DNA from: Akkermansiaceae bacterium | GTDB taxonomy: Bacteria; Verrucomicrobiota; Verrucomicrobiia; Verrucomicrobiales; Akkermansiaceae | DNA: 56,216 bases | Direction: 5' to 3' | Assembly (NCBI GenBank): GCA_025354565.1 | Contig: JANXMQ010000108.1 | Span: 1-56,216 of the forward strand | The notes under the pieces: model-generated | The model's input: the letters and a program-made list of their open reading frames with translations, nothing else | What the model was told of the DNA's origin: nothing | Databases searched by the model: none | Shown here: piece after piece, positions 36,953 through 44,868 of the stretch | Layout of the letters: each line of letters begins with the position of its first letter | How positions within the stretch are numbered: position 1 is the stretch's first letter | Program-made: the position numbers and the translations under genes

Positions 36953-37063
36953 AAAAAGAGACCGGGCGGATGTTAGAGGATGACTGTGAGCGAACCACCC
37001 GTGCTGGAGACACGGAGGTGGGGTTCGCGCTTAAAGTTTCCTCCGGTGGTCCGGTCGGTCTCT
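36953..37063 (-). ncRNA. Structured leader RNA upstream of the porin-sulfate operon
   Basis: On the minus strand, AGAGACCG (from 37063-37056) can pair with CGGTCTCT (36964-36957), the latter running into a T tract (36957-36953). This closes a domain that holds a strong inner hairpin: GCGAACC/GGTTCGC (37028-37022 with 36996-36990), extended by CGTG/CACG. A competing CGGAGG/CCTCCG pairing (37047-37042 with about 37017-37012) is possible. Mutually exclusive stems plus a U tract are the hallmark of an attenuator or riboswitch. It does not match a riboswitch consensus I know. It may alternatively be just the terminator of the Rrf2-yezD transcript. Confidence 0.5.
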
Positions 37064-37104
37064 TGGGGCGGGGCTGATGCCCTGGCGGGTGATGTTGTGA
37101 ATTT

Positions 37105-37296
37105 TTACTTGCCGCCGTCGTCGCGGGTGGCGACGAAGCGGGTTTTCTCAATGCTTTCAATTTGAGTTACACGCCCGTCATGGACGGTGATCTGGACCGA
37201 GCCGAAGCGCAGGTTGGCCACATTCTGACGAACCACTTCAAGCCAGTCGATTTTCGGCGTGTCGGATTCAGAGCGGTCAGAAGGAATCGTGCTCAT
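37105..37296 (-). CDS. YezD/DUF2292 family small protein
   Basis: 63 aa from the ATG at 37296 (MSTIPSDRSES), overlapping the end of the Rrf2 gene by 20 bp. The family core is plain: IDWLEVVRQNVANLRFGSVQ then ITVHDGRVTQIESIEKTRF. YezD proteins are tiny proteins of unknown function. In Bacillus yezD belongs to a sulfur-metabolism operon controlled by CymR (Rrf2 family), so the Rrf2-yezD-sulfate transporter order here is a functional match. Confidence 0.87.
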   Translation of the reverse strand: MSTIPSDRSESDTPKIDWLEVVRQNVANLRFGSVQITVHDGRVTQIESIEKTRFVATRDDGGK

Positions 37297-37867
37297 CAGG
37301 ATTGTGAGTGAGGGTTGCGAGTTGGGAGAGCCCGGCGAGGAAACCATCGGCGGGGTCTGCTTTACTCTTTGGCGGTGTATCTACACTTTCGTATGAATTA
37401 ATGGTAGCAAATGGCGGAACGATGCCATCGCGGCGCATTTTCCGGAGAGTGACCTCGACGACTTGGGCGACCGTGTAGCGGTCCAGAATTCCGGCGATCG
37501 CGTTGCGGACATCGATCATTAACATGCGCAGGCCGCAGTGGGCTTCGTCCGGACAGGTGCAGGGCTGGTAGGCATTTTCGCTGGCGCAGCAGATCGGCGC
37601 GAGTCGGCCATCCATCAGGCGGACAAGCTGGCCAATGCCGATTTCGCTGGCAGGTTTGGCGAGCGCATAGCCGCCGAATTTTCCGCGATGGGTTTCAACC
37701 AACCCGGCCTCGCGGAGTTCCTGGAGGATGCGCTCGACGAATTTGAGTGGCAGGCGGTTCGCCTCGGCAAGTTCCGCGCCGGACACGGTAACGCGTCCGA
37801 CTTCGGTGGCGATGCCGAGGTTGATGGTGGCGCGCAGGGCGTATTCAGCTTTTTTTGATAGGTGCAT
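37277..37867 (-). CDS. Rrf2-family transcriptional regulator
   Basis: 196 aa. The N-terminal winged helix (about 1-80; MHLSKKAEYALRATINL, LKFVERILQELREAGLV, RGKFGGYALAKP) is followed by a cysteine-rich loop (CC at about 93-94, CTC about 103-105, C112) in the position where IscR/NsrR-type members hold an Fe-S cluster. A C-terminal extension of about 50 residues is atypical. As first gene of the sulfate locus it most likely controls sulfur uptake, as CymR does in Bacillus. I could not identify a clear operator in the 148-bp divergent gap to the NHL gene. Confidence 0.9.
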   Translation of the reverse strand: MHLSKKAEYALRATINLGIATEVGRVTVSGAELAEANRLPLKFVERILQELREAGLVETHRGKFGGYALAKPASEIGIGQLVRLMDGRLAPICCASENAYQPCTCPDEAHCGLRMLMIDVRNAIAGILDRYTVAQVVEVTLRKMRRDGIVPPFATINSYESVDTPPKSKADPADGFLAGLSQLATLTHNPDEHDSF

Positions 37868-38015
37868 TCGTTAATCTGGAGTAATGAGTATGGTAAGAAT
37901 CAGGGGTTTCAAGAAAAATTTCGAAAAATGTTCAATGCCGGATTTGGTTAAAATTTTTCATTGCCTCAGTTTGCAGCTTGATCCGCTCGTGCGAATCCGA
38001 AATTCTGGAATTCCA

Positions 38016-39026
38016 ATGCGCTACCTCATTCCGCTTCTAATTGCTCCGCTTGCTTTCGCCCACCCCGAGCCCGGCACCAAGCCTGGTGATGACCCGCAGT
38101 CAGCGGTGCGCACTGGCAATGGTGCTTGGTCGTATGAAGCGGTGCCGCACTGGGGTGAGTTGCCGGACGGTAAAATCATTGGCCCGACCCACGGCGGCGT
38201 GGTTGTGGATGACGTGAGCGGCTTGATTTATGTCTCCACGGATTCCGACCTCTCGGTGATCGTTTATCAGCCCGACGGAAAATTTCTCCGCACCATCGCT
38301 CCGGAATGCAAAGGTTTTCATGCCATGGCGATTCGCCAGGAAAACGGCAAGCCAGTCATCTACGGCGCCCAACTCAACGGCAACAAGCCGCCGCAGCGGG
38401 TTTGCAAGATCGATACCGACGGCAAGCTTCTGTTGGAAATCCCGAACGCCAGCACCGGCGAAGTTTCCGGTGGCTGGAAGGGACTCACCGGGGTCACCGT
38501 CGCTCCCGACGGCAGTATTTTCGCCTCCACGGGTTACGGTGCGAACATCATTCATAAATTCAACGCCACTGGGAAATTGCTAAAATCCTTCGGCAGCAAG
38601 GGGCCGGATGAAAAGCAGTTCAACACCCCGCATGGCCTCGCTATCGACACCCGCTTCGGCGAGCCACGCCTGCTCGTCGCCGACCGCGAAAAGCGCCGCT
38701 TGGTCCACTTTGACCTTGAAGGAAACTGGATCGGCGTCCATTCCAGCAACCTCCGACGCCCCTGTTCTGTGAGTTTTCATGGGGACAATCTTGCCGTTGC
38801 GGAACTCGAATCCCGGGTCACCATTCTTGACAAGTCCGGGACCCCAGTGGCCTTCCTCGGCGACAATCCGAATAAGGCGCAGTGGGCAAATTTCCAAGTG
38901 GCACCGCAGGATCAGCACCTCGGGATTTTCACCGCACCGCACGGCCTGAGCTTCGATAAAGCGGGAAATTTATACATCCAGGATTGGAATAAAACCGGTC
39001 GCGTGACGAAGTTGAGCAAGCTGTAA
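38016..39026 (+). CDS. Secreted NHL-repeat beta-propeller protein
   Basis: 336 aa from the ATG at 38016, where a signal peptide begins (MRYLIPLLIAPLAFA, cut before HPEPG). The body is an NHL/6-bladed propeller with repeating strand motifs such as GVVVDDVSGLIYVSTDSD, VTVAPDGSIFASTGYGANI, FNTPHGLAIDTRF and APHGLSFDKAGNLYIQDWN. Such proteins in Planctomycetes and Verrucomicrobia are often lyase-like or binding proteins; no catalytic residues can be assigned with confidence. It is divergent from the Rrf2 regulator and 70 bp upstream of the DUF1549/DUF1553 gene. Confidence 0.83.
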   Translation: MRYLIPLLIAPLAFAHPEPGTKPGDDPQSAVRTGNGAWSYEAVPHWGELPDGKIIGPTHGGVVVDDVSGLIYVSTDSDLSVIVYQPDGKFLRTIAPECKGFHAMAIRQENGKPVIYGAQLNGNKPPQRVCKIDTDGKLLLEIPNASTGEVSGGWKGLTGVTVAPDGSIFASTGYGANIIHKFNATGKLLKSFGSKGPDEKQFNTPHGLAIDTRFGEPRLLVADREKRRLVHFDLEGNWIGVHSSNLRRPCSVSFHGDNLAVAELESRVTILDKSGTPVAFLGDNPNKAQWANFQVAPQDQHLGIFTAPHGLSFDKAGNLYIQDWNKTGRVTKLSKL

Positions 39027-39096
39027 ATCCGTGCGCGACCGCCTCGACTGCAAGTCTTGCAGGAAAGGGTGAAATCTCGCGTATGCTGTGGCAGAT

Positions 39097-42000
39097 ATGA
39101 GATTGTTTACCTGTCTTGGCCTTGCTGTCTTCGCTGCCATCAGCGCATCGGGGCGGGCCGCCAGCGGGCAAAATGACCCGGCCTTGGCCTTGCCCAAGGA
39201 GGTCACGTTCAACGCGCACATCCGGCCGATTTTCTCGGATACCTGTTTCGCCTGCCATGGCTTCGACGCCAAGAAGCGCGAAGCCGATCTCCGGCTTGAT
39301 ACGCCGGAAGGAGCTTACGCCAAACTCAAGGATTCCGAAGAACGGGCGATCGTCCCCGGCAAGCCCGACGAAAGCGCGATCCTCAAGCACATCCTCTCCG
39401 ACGATCCGGACGAGGTCATGCCGCCGAAGAAATTCCACAAAGACCTAACGGATAGACAGAAGTTGCTGATCCGGGCTTGGGTCGAACAAGGTGCGAAGTA
39501 CGAGCAACACTGGGCGTTTTCTCCGGTCGAGAAACCTCCGCTCCCGGAACTCGTGAAACACGCGAACAAAGGCGTCAATCCCATCGACAGTTTCATCCTC
39601 GCGAAACTTGAAGCGGATAAAATCGAAGCGTCTCCGATTGCGGACAAGGCCACACTCCTCCGCCGGCTTTCGCTCGATCTAACGGGCCTGCCCCCCTCAC
39701 CCGAAGAACTCGACAGGTTTCTAGCAGATCAATCGCCGGATGCCTATCCGAATCAAGTCGAGCGCTTGCTGGCGTCCCCTCACTACGGTGAGCGGATGGC
39801 GGTGCCGTGGCTGGACGTGGTGCGCTTCGCCGACACGGTCGGATTTCATGGAGATCAGAACATGCGGATTTTCCCCTATCGCGATTACGTGATCAAATCG
39901 TTCAACGACAACAAACGCTTCGACCAATTCACCACCGAACAAATCGCCGGCGACCTCCTGCCGGACGCGACCGATGAGCAGCGCGTGGCGACTGGATTTC
40001 TCCGCCTGAACCCGATGACCCGCGAAGGGGGCGCCCAAGCCCCCGAATATCTGGCGAAATACATGGGCGACCGGGTCAGGTCCATCGGGGCCGCGTGGCT
40101 CGGTCTAACCACCGGATGCTGCGAGTGCCATGACCACAAGTTCGACCCGATCAAAGCGAAAGACTTCTATTCGCTCGGCGCATTTTTCGCGGATGTTAGG
40201 GAATGGGGCGTCTATTCGACCTATAGCAACACGCCGGTTCCTGACCTGCCCAAGTCGAACAACGAGTGGCCATTTCCTCCTGAAATTCTCGTGAAAAACA
40301 CTGCCCTCCTGCAACGGATCGCCATGCTCCGCGCGGATGCCGTCGGGGCGCTGGTGCCGGCGGGGCATGCGCAGAATGATCCGGCTCTATCTGCCTGGCT
40401 CCAATCGAGTTCCGCCTTCCTTTCCTCCAATCCTAACGGATGGCAGGCGCTCATGCCTGCTGAAATCAAGTCGGCCAAGGGAACTCCATTCGAGATATCA
40501 GCGGATCAATCCGTGGTGTTCCATGGTGCCCCCATCAAGCAGGATGTCCTCACGCTCAACCTGCCGCTTCCCGACCAAGCCATCCGCGCGATTCAGTTGG
40601 AAGTGCTGCCAGACGAAAAAAACGCACGCAAGGTAGGCCGTCAGCCAAATGGGAAATTCATGGTAAAGCCGACATTCGCGGTTATCGCCAATGGCAAATC
40701 CCACCCCATCGCGATCGCCCGTAGTCAGGCCGATCGCCGGACTCCAAAGGAATACGACAATGGTGAGGAGAGCCCGCTGCTAGAGCCGGAATGGATGTCT
40801 GCTCCTGCGATCTGGGAAGAGCCTTTGAACGCCGCGTCGCTCCCCCATCATGCACTCTATCACCTAGCGGAAACCCTGCCTGCGCAATCCGGAAGAGTTT
40901 TGCAGATCACTCTTGCCAGCGAGGACATTGGGCGGGTTCGCTTCAGCATCACGCCCTTTGCCGACGCGATCCCCGGTGAAACAAATGCCATGGGCGAGCT
41001 TGCCATGAATTCGATCAAGAAAGCCGCCGGCGAGCGCAGCGAGGAAGACTGGCGGGAAATCGCCGCTGCTGGAATTGCAGCCACCCTACCCGATGCAAAA
41101 CTTCCCGATGCCTATCGGAAAATCCGCGACGCCATCATCGACTGTCGTGGCGGTTATGCGAAATCCCTGATCGCACAAGCGGTTCCTCCCGACAAAGTTC
41201 CCAAGACCCACCTCCTGCCACGGGGCAATTGGATGACGCCAGCCGAGGAAGTCCTGCCTGCGGTTCCCGAGTTTCTGCCCCATGCCTCGGTGCGAAACGA
41301 TGGCACACGTCTAACACGACTCGACCTCGCGCACTGGCTGACGGCGAAGGAAAATCCGCTACCCGCCCGCCAGTTCACCAACCGGCTTTGGAAGCAGTTC
41401 TTCGGTAAGGGCTTGTCCAACGTCCTTGATGACCTTGGCAACCAGGGCGAGTGGCCATCGCACCCCGAACTGTTAGACTGGCTTGCCGCCGAGTTCCGCG
41501 ATTCCGGATGGGACGTGAAACACATGGTGCGTCTGATCGTCACCAGCCGGACCTATCAGCAGGTTTCTGCATCACGGGCCGACTTGGTGGAAATTGATCC
41601 TGCGAATCGTCTGTTAGCCGAGCAATCCGCCCGCCGCCTCGATGCCGAGTTCATCCGCGACAATGCCCTGGCCATTTCCGGACTGCTCAACGACGACATC
41701 ATCGGTGGACCCAGCGTGAAGCCCTATCAGCCCGAAGGCTATTTCGCCAACCTCAACTTCCCTGAGCGGGGCTACGACGCGAGCACCGGCAGCGACCAAT
41801 ACCGGCGCGGCGTTTACATGTTCTGGCAGCGGACCTTTATGCACCCGATGCTGGGTGCCTTCGACGCACCAAGCCGCGAGGGCTGCACCGCCGACCGCCT
41901 CCAGTCTAACAGCCCACAGCAGGCGCTCACGCTGCTCAACGATCCGTCATTCGTAGAAGCCGCAAGAGCACTCGCCCTCAGGGTGGCTCACGAAAAATCA

Positions 42001-42261
42001 GCCACGGACGATGCCGCAAAAATCAACTACGCGATTCGACTCACCCTTTCCCGCGAGGCCAAACCCAGCGAGCTCACGTCACTGACAAAATTCATCAAGA
42101 CCCAACGCGATTTCTATCAAACAAAGCCAGACGACGCGAAGGCCTTCCTGAAGATCGGCCTCTCCGATCACGGTGTCGGACAAGATCCCGCCGAACTCGC
42201 CGCCTGGTCCCAGCTCTGCCGCGTCATTCTCAATCTCCACGAATCCATCACCATCTACTAA
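39097..42261 (+). CDS. Secreted cytochrome-like DUF1549/DUF1553 protein
   Basis: 1054 aa from the ATG at 39097, where the signal peptide starts (MRLFTCLGLA). Order: a planctomycete-type cytochrome c domain with heme motif C50-F-A-C53-H54; DUF1549 (about 130-340; ANKGVNPIDSFILAKLE, PWLDVVRFADT, GCCECHDHKFDPI, a second cysteine/histidine-rich site); a central insertion of about 300 residues; and DUF1553 (about 735-1010; NRLWKQFFGKGLSNVLDDLG). These very large exported proteins are hallmark genes of Planctomycetes and Verrucomicrobia, thought to work in extracellular polysaccharide use with the DUF1501 partner that follows after 3 bp. Confidence 0.93.
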   Translation: MRLFTCLGLAVFAAISASGRAASGQNDPALALPKEVTFNAHIRPIFSDTCFACHGFDAKKREADLRLDTPEGAYAKLKDSEERAIVPGKPDESAILKHILSDDPDEVMPPKKFHKDLTDRQKLLIRAWVEQGAKYEQHWAFSPVEKPPLPELVKHANKGVNPIDSFILAKLEADKIEASPIADKATLLRRLSLDLTGLPPSPEELDRFLADQSPDAYPNQVERLLASPHYGERMAVPWLDVVRFADTVGFHGDQNMRIFPYRDYVIKSFNDNKRFDQFTTEQIAGDLLPDATDEQRVATGFLRLNPMTREGGAQAPEYLAKYMGDRVRSIGAAWLGLTTGCCECHDHKFDPIKAKDFYSLGAFFADVREWGVYSTYSNTPVPDLPKSNNEWPFPPEILVKNTALLQRIAMLRADAVGALVPAGHAQNDPALSAWLQSSSAFLSSNPNGWQALMPAEIKSAKGTPFEISADQSVVFHGAPIKQDVLTLNLPLPDQAIRAIQLEVLPDEKNARKVGRQPNGKFMVKPTFAVIANGKSHPIAIARSQADRRTPKEYDNGEESPLLEPEWMSAPAIWEEPLNAASLPHHALYHLAETLPAQSGRVLQITLASEDIGRVRFSITPFADAIPGETNAMGELAMNSIKKAAGERSEEDWREIAAAGIAATLPDAKLPDAYRKIRDAIIDCRGGYAKSLIAQAVPPDKVPKTHLLPRGNWMTPAEEVLPAVPEFLPHASVRNDGTRLTRLDLAHWLTAKENPLPARQFTNRLWKQFFGKGLSNVLDDLGNQGEWPSHPELLDWLAAEFRDSGWDVKHMVRLIVTSRTYQQVSASRADLVEIDPANRLLAEQSARRLDAEFIRDNALAISGLLNDDIIGGPSVKPYQPEGYFANLNFPERGYDASTGSDQYRRGVYMFWQRTFMHPMLGAFDAPSREGCTADRLQSNSPQQALTLLNDPSFVEAARALALRVAHEKSATDDAAKINYAIRLTLSREAKPSELTSLTKFIKTQRDFYQTKPDDAKAFLKIGLSDHGVGQDPAELAAWSQLCRVILNLHESITIY

Positions 42262-42264
42262 CTC

Positions 42265-43695
42265 ATGAACCATCCATCCATCGCGGCGTTCGAGCGCTTC
42301 CAACAGGATGTGAGCCGACGGACCTTCTTGCAAAGAAGCTTCGCCGGCATTGGCGGCATGGCACTTTCCCAGCTTTTCGGCGACAATTCGTCGATGCCCT
42401 ATCTGCAAGGCCAGGGCGGACTTCATTTCCCAGCGAAGGCAAAACGCGTCATCCACCTCTGCATGGCGGGCGGGCCATCGCATCTGGAATCCTTCGACCC
42501 CAAGCCTCAGTTAGATGCACTCAACGGCAAACCGTTCCCCGCATCATTCACCGCCGGGCAACAACTCGCGCAGTTACAAGGACGAGAGCTCATCGCTCGC
42601 GGATCATTCACGAAGTTCAAAAAGTGGGGTCAGTGCGGCACCGAGATTTCCGAGCTGTTTCCGCACATCGGCGGCATCGCGGATGAAATCTGCGTCGTGC
42701 GATCAATGGTCACCGAGCAGATCAATCATGACCCGGCTCACGCTTTCATGAACAGCGGCTCGATCCTCAAGGGCCGCCCGAGCATGGGTTCATGGCTGCT
42801 CTATGGCCTCGGCGCGGAGACGCAAAACCTGCCCGGTTACGTGGTGATGGTGTCACGCGGCAAAGATTCTGACCAACCGATTTCCGCCCGCCAGTGGAGC
42901 GCGGGATTTCTCCCTAGCAAGTTTCAGGGCGTGCAGTTCCAGAGCAAGGGCAACGCCGTCCACTACGTCGGCAACCCGGACGGTGTCTGCCAGTCCACGC
43001 AACGTCAGGTCATCGAGGAAATCCAGCGGCTCAATGGAACCCTCCGCGAAGAACGGACGGACCCTGAAATTGAGACCCGCATCTCGCAGTATGAAATGGC
43101 CTTCCGCATGCAGTCCTCGGTGCCGGAACTCACCGACATGCGCGGCGAGCCACAACACATCCTCGACCTCTACGGGGTGAAAGCGCCGGGCGATGGATCG
43201 TTCGCCAGCAACTGCCTGTTAGCCCGCCGAATGCTCGAGCGTGGCGTGCGTTTCGTGCAGCTCTATCACCGAGGCTGGGATCATCACGGAGACATCGAGA
43301 AAAAAATGCCGGCATCCGCGCTGCTCACCGATCAGCCATCCGCCGCGCTGGTGATGGACTTGAAACAACGCGGTCTGCTTGAAGACACCGTCATCATCTG
43401 GGGCGGTGAGTTCGGCCGCACACCCATGGGCCAGGGCACAGGCCGCGACCACCACATCAAGGGTTTCAGCCTGTGGATGGCCGGTGCGGGCATCAAGCCG
43501 GGCATGGTCCATGGCGCGACTGACGAACTTGGCTATGCGTCGGTCCAGGACATCGTCCACGTGCGCGACCTCCATGCCACGCTGCTCCACCAGTTCGGCA
43601 TCGATCACACCCGTTTCACCAAGAAATTCCAAGGCCTCGACTACAAGCTCACTGGCGTGGAACCGGCGAAGGCGGTGAAGGCGATCATGAGCTGA
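42265..43695 (+). CDS. Tat-exported DUF1501 protein
   Basis: 476 aa. A twin-arginine signal (SRRTFLQRSF at 17-26) precedes a hydrophobic stretch. The alkaline-phosphatase/sulfatase-like DUF1501 domain has HLCMAGGPSHLESFDPKP, RSMVTEQINHDPAHAF, QLYHRGWDHHG, and the metal-site-like WGGEFGRTPMGQGTGRDHH. It forms the classic pair with the upstream DUF1549/DUF1553 protein. Metal-binding residues are conserved, but the substrate of the family is not established; the sulfated-polysaccharide hypothesis is common. Confidence 0.93.
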   Translation: MNHPSIAAFERFQQDVSRRTFLQRSFAGIGGMALSQLFGDNSSMPYLQGQGGLHFPAKAKRVIHLCMAGGPSHLESFDPKPQLDALNGKPFPASFTAGQQLAQLQGRELIARGSFTKFKKWGQCGTEISELFPHIGGIADEICVVRSMVTEQINHDPAHAFMNSGSILKGRPSMGSWLLYGLGAETQNLPGYVVMVSRGKDSDQPISARQWSAGFLPSKFQGVQFQSKGNAVHYVGNPDGVCQSTQRQVIEEIQRLNGTLREERTDPEIETRISQYEMAFRMQSSVPELTDMRGEPQHILDLYGVKAPGDGSFASNCLLARRMLERGVRFVQLYHRGWDHHGDIEKKMPASALLTDQPSAALVMDLKQRGLLEDTVIIWGGEFGRTPMGQGTGRDHHIKGFSLWMAGAGIKPGMVHGATDELGYASVQDIVHVRDLHATLLHQFGIDHTRFTKKFQGLDYKLTGVEPAKAVKAIMS

Positions 43696-43780
43696 CCAAG
43701 CGTGACTGGTGACGGTGAACCGCCATGTATCCAGGGCCAATTTATAGCAAAACCGTATCTGGCGTGAATTTTGCTGACGT

Positions 43781-43819
43781 TTTTACGAGGAGTGCTAATT
43801 TTCCTGAAACTTTTACGAG
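43781..43819 (+). promoter_or_regulatory. Direct repeat TTTTACGAG x2 upstream of the sigma factor gene
   Basis: TTTTACGAG occurs at 43781-43789 and 43811-43819, exactly 30 bp apart (about three helical turns), on the same face and 43-81 bp upstream of the sigma-factor start. The surrounding DNA is AT-richer than the neighbouring genes. A role as a regulator-binding site or tandem promoter element is an inference. Confidence 0.4.
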
Positions 43820-43861
43820 CGCGGAGGTGAAGCCACGCTATTATCCCGAAACTTTCCGACC

Positions 43862-44722
43862 ATGGCCTACGAAACCGACAGCAATCTGAAAATCTATCTC
43901 CGGGAAATTTCCAAGACACCACTGCTCACCGTGCAGGAGGAAAACGCCCTCGCCGAGCGCATCAAGCAAGGCGACAAGGAGGCACGCGAGCACATGATCA
44001 AGGCCAATCTGCGGCTTGTGGTGAAAATCGCCAACGACTACTCCGGCTACGGCCTCTCGCTGGCGGATCTGATTTCCGAGGGTAACATCGGTCTGATGAA
44101 TGCCGTTGAGCGCTTCGACCCGGAAAAAGGGGGGAAACTTTCGACCTACGGGGCATGGTGGATCAAGCAGTCGATCAAGCGGGCGCTGGCGAATCAATCC
44201 AAGACCATCCGGCTGCCGATCCACATGGTGGACAAGATCGCGCGGATGCGGCGGATTTCCGCGATTCTAGCAGAATCGCTCGGACGTGAGCCAAATGACG
44301 ATGAACTGGCCGCCGAGTTGGGCCTGCCGCGTCAGAAGATCGCGATGCTCAAGCAAGCTGCCCAACGCCCGACTTCACTCGATGCCCCGATCCACGAAGG
44401 CGAGGCCACGGAATACGGCGAGATCGTCAGCGACGAATCCGCCTCTGATCCCTTGGAGATGCTGACCGATAAAAATTTGCACGGCGAAATCGACGGCCTG
44501 CTCTCGATCCTGAACGAGCGCGAACGGCGGATCATCGACGGGCGTTTCGGTCTGAACGGGCTGAAGCCAATGTTGCTAGAAGACGTGGGCCGTGAGTTCG
44601 GCGTCTCCCGCGAGCGCATCCGGCAGTTGCAAAACTCCGCGTTGACGAAGATGCGGAACGCGCTCTTGAAGAAGGACAAGCCGACGGCGAAGCCATACGG
44701 CTCCGGCATGGCAGAAGCTTGA
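43862..44722 (+). CDS. RNA polymerase sigma-70 family factor (RpoD/RpoS-like, short)
   Basis: 286 aa, lacking the large region 1.1 of primary sigma factors. Region 1.2 starts at SNLKIYLREISKTPLLT. Region 2 is complete, including the -10 recognition helix (GNIGLMNAVERFDPEKGGKLSTY, shown in parts: GNIGLMNAVERFD, then KLSTYGAWWIKQSIKRAL). Regions 3 and 4 follow, with the -35 helix-turn-helix EDVGREFGVSRERIRQLQ. This is a group-2 type sigma factor. In related bacteria such factors handle stationary phase or general stress, but the regulon here is unknown. The upstream direct repeat may control it. Confidence 0.92.
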   Translation: MAYETDSNLKIYLREISKTPLLTVQEENALAERIKQGDKEAREHMIKANLRLVVKIANDYSGYGLSLADLISEGNIGLMNAVERFDPEKGGKLSTYGAWWIKQSIKRALANQSKTIRLPIHMVDKIARMRRISAILAESLGREPNDDELAAELGLPRQKIAMLKQAAQRPTSLDAPIHEGEATEYGEIVSDESASDPLEMLTDKNLHGEIDGLLSILNERERRIIDGRFGLNGLKPMLLEDVGREFGVSRERIRQLQNSALTKMRNALLKKDKPTAKPYGSGMAEA

Positions 44723-44794
44723 GAGGGCCAGCGCCTGCGGGTAGTATCCGGCTGCGTAATTGTAAAAGCCACTCGTTGTTCGGACCAACGGAGC

Positions 44795-44836
44795 GCCGAT
44801 TTTTGGTCGGCTGAGGAAACCCGACATCCTATCGGG
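44795..44836. terminator. Two small hairpins between convergent genes
   Basis: GCCGA/TCGGC (44795-44799, 44807-44811) with a T-rich loop, and CCCGA/TCGGG (44820-44824, 44832-44836). They lie between the sigma factor gene and the convergent BNR gene and could act as a bidirectional terminator. Stems are short. Confidence 0.4.
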
Positions 44837-44868
44837 CGGTAACGTGAGATGCCATAGACCCCGCTGGA

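Noticed and set aside
36953-37063. SAM or cobalamin riboswitch in the sulfate leader
   Set aside because: None of the conserved core sequences of these classes that I recall is present; kept as an unclassified structured leader instead.
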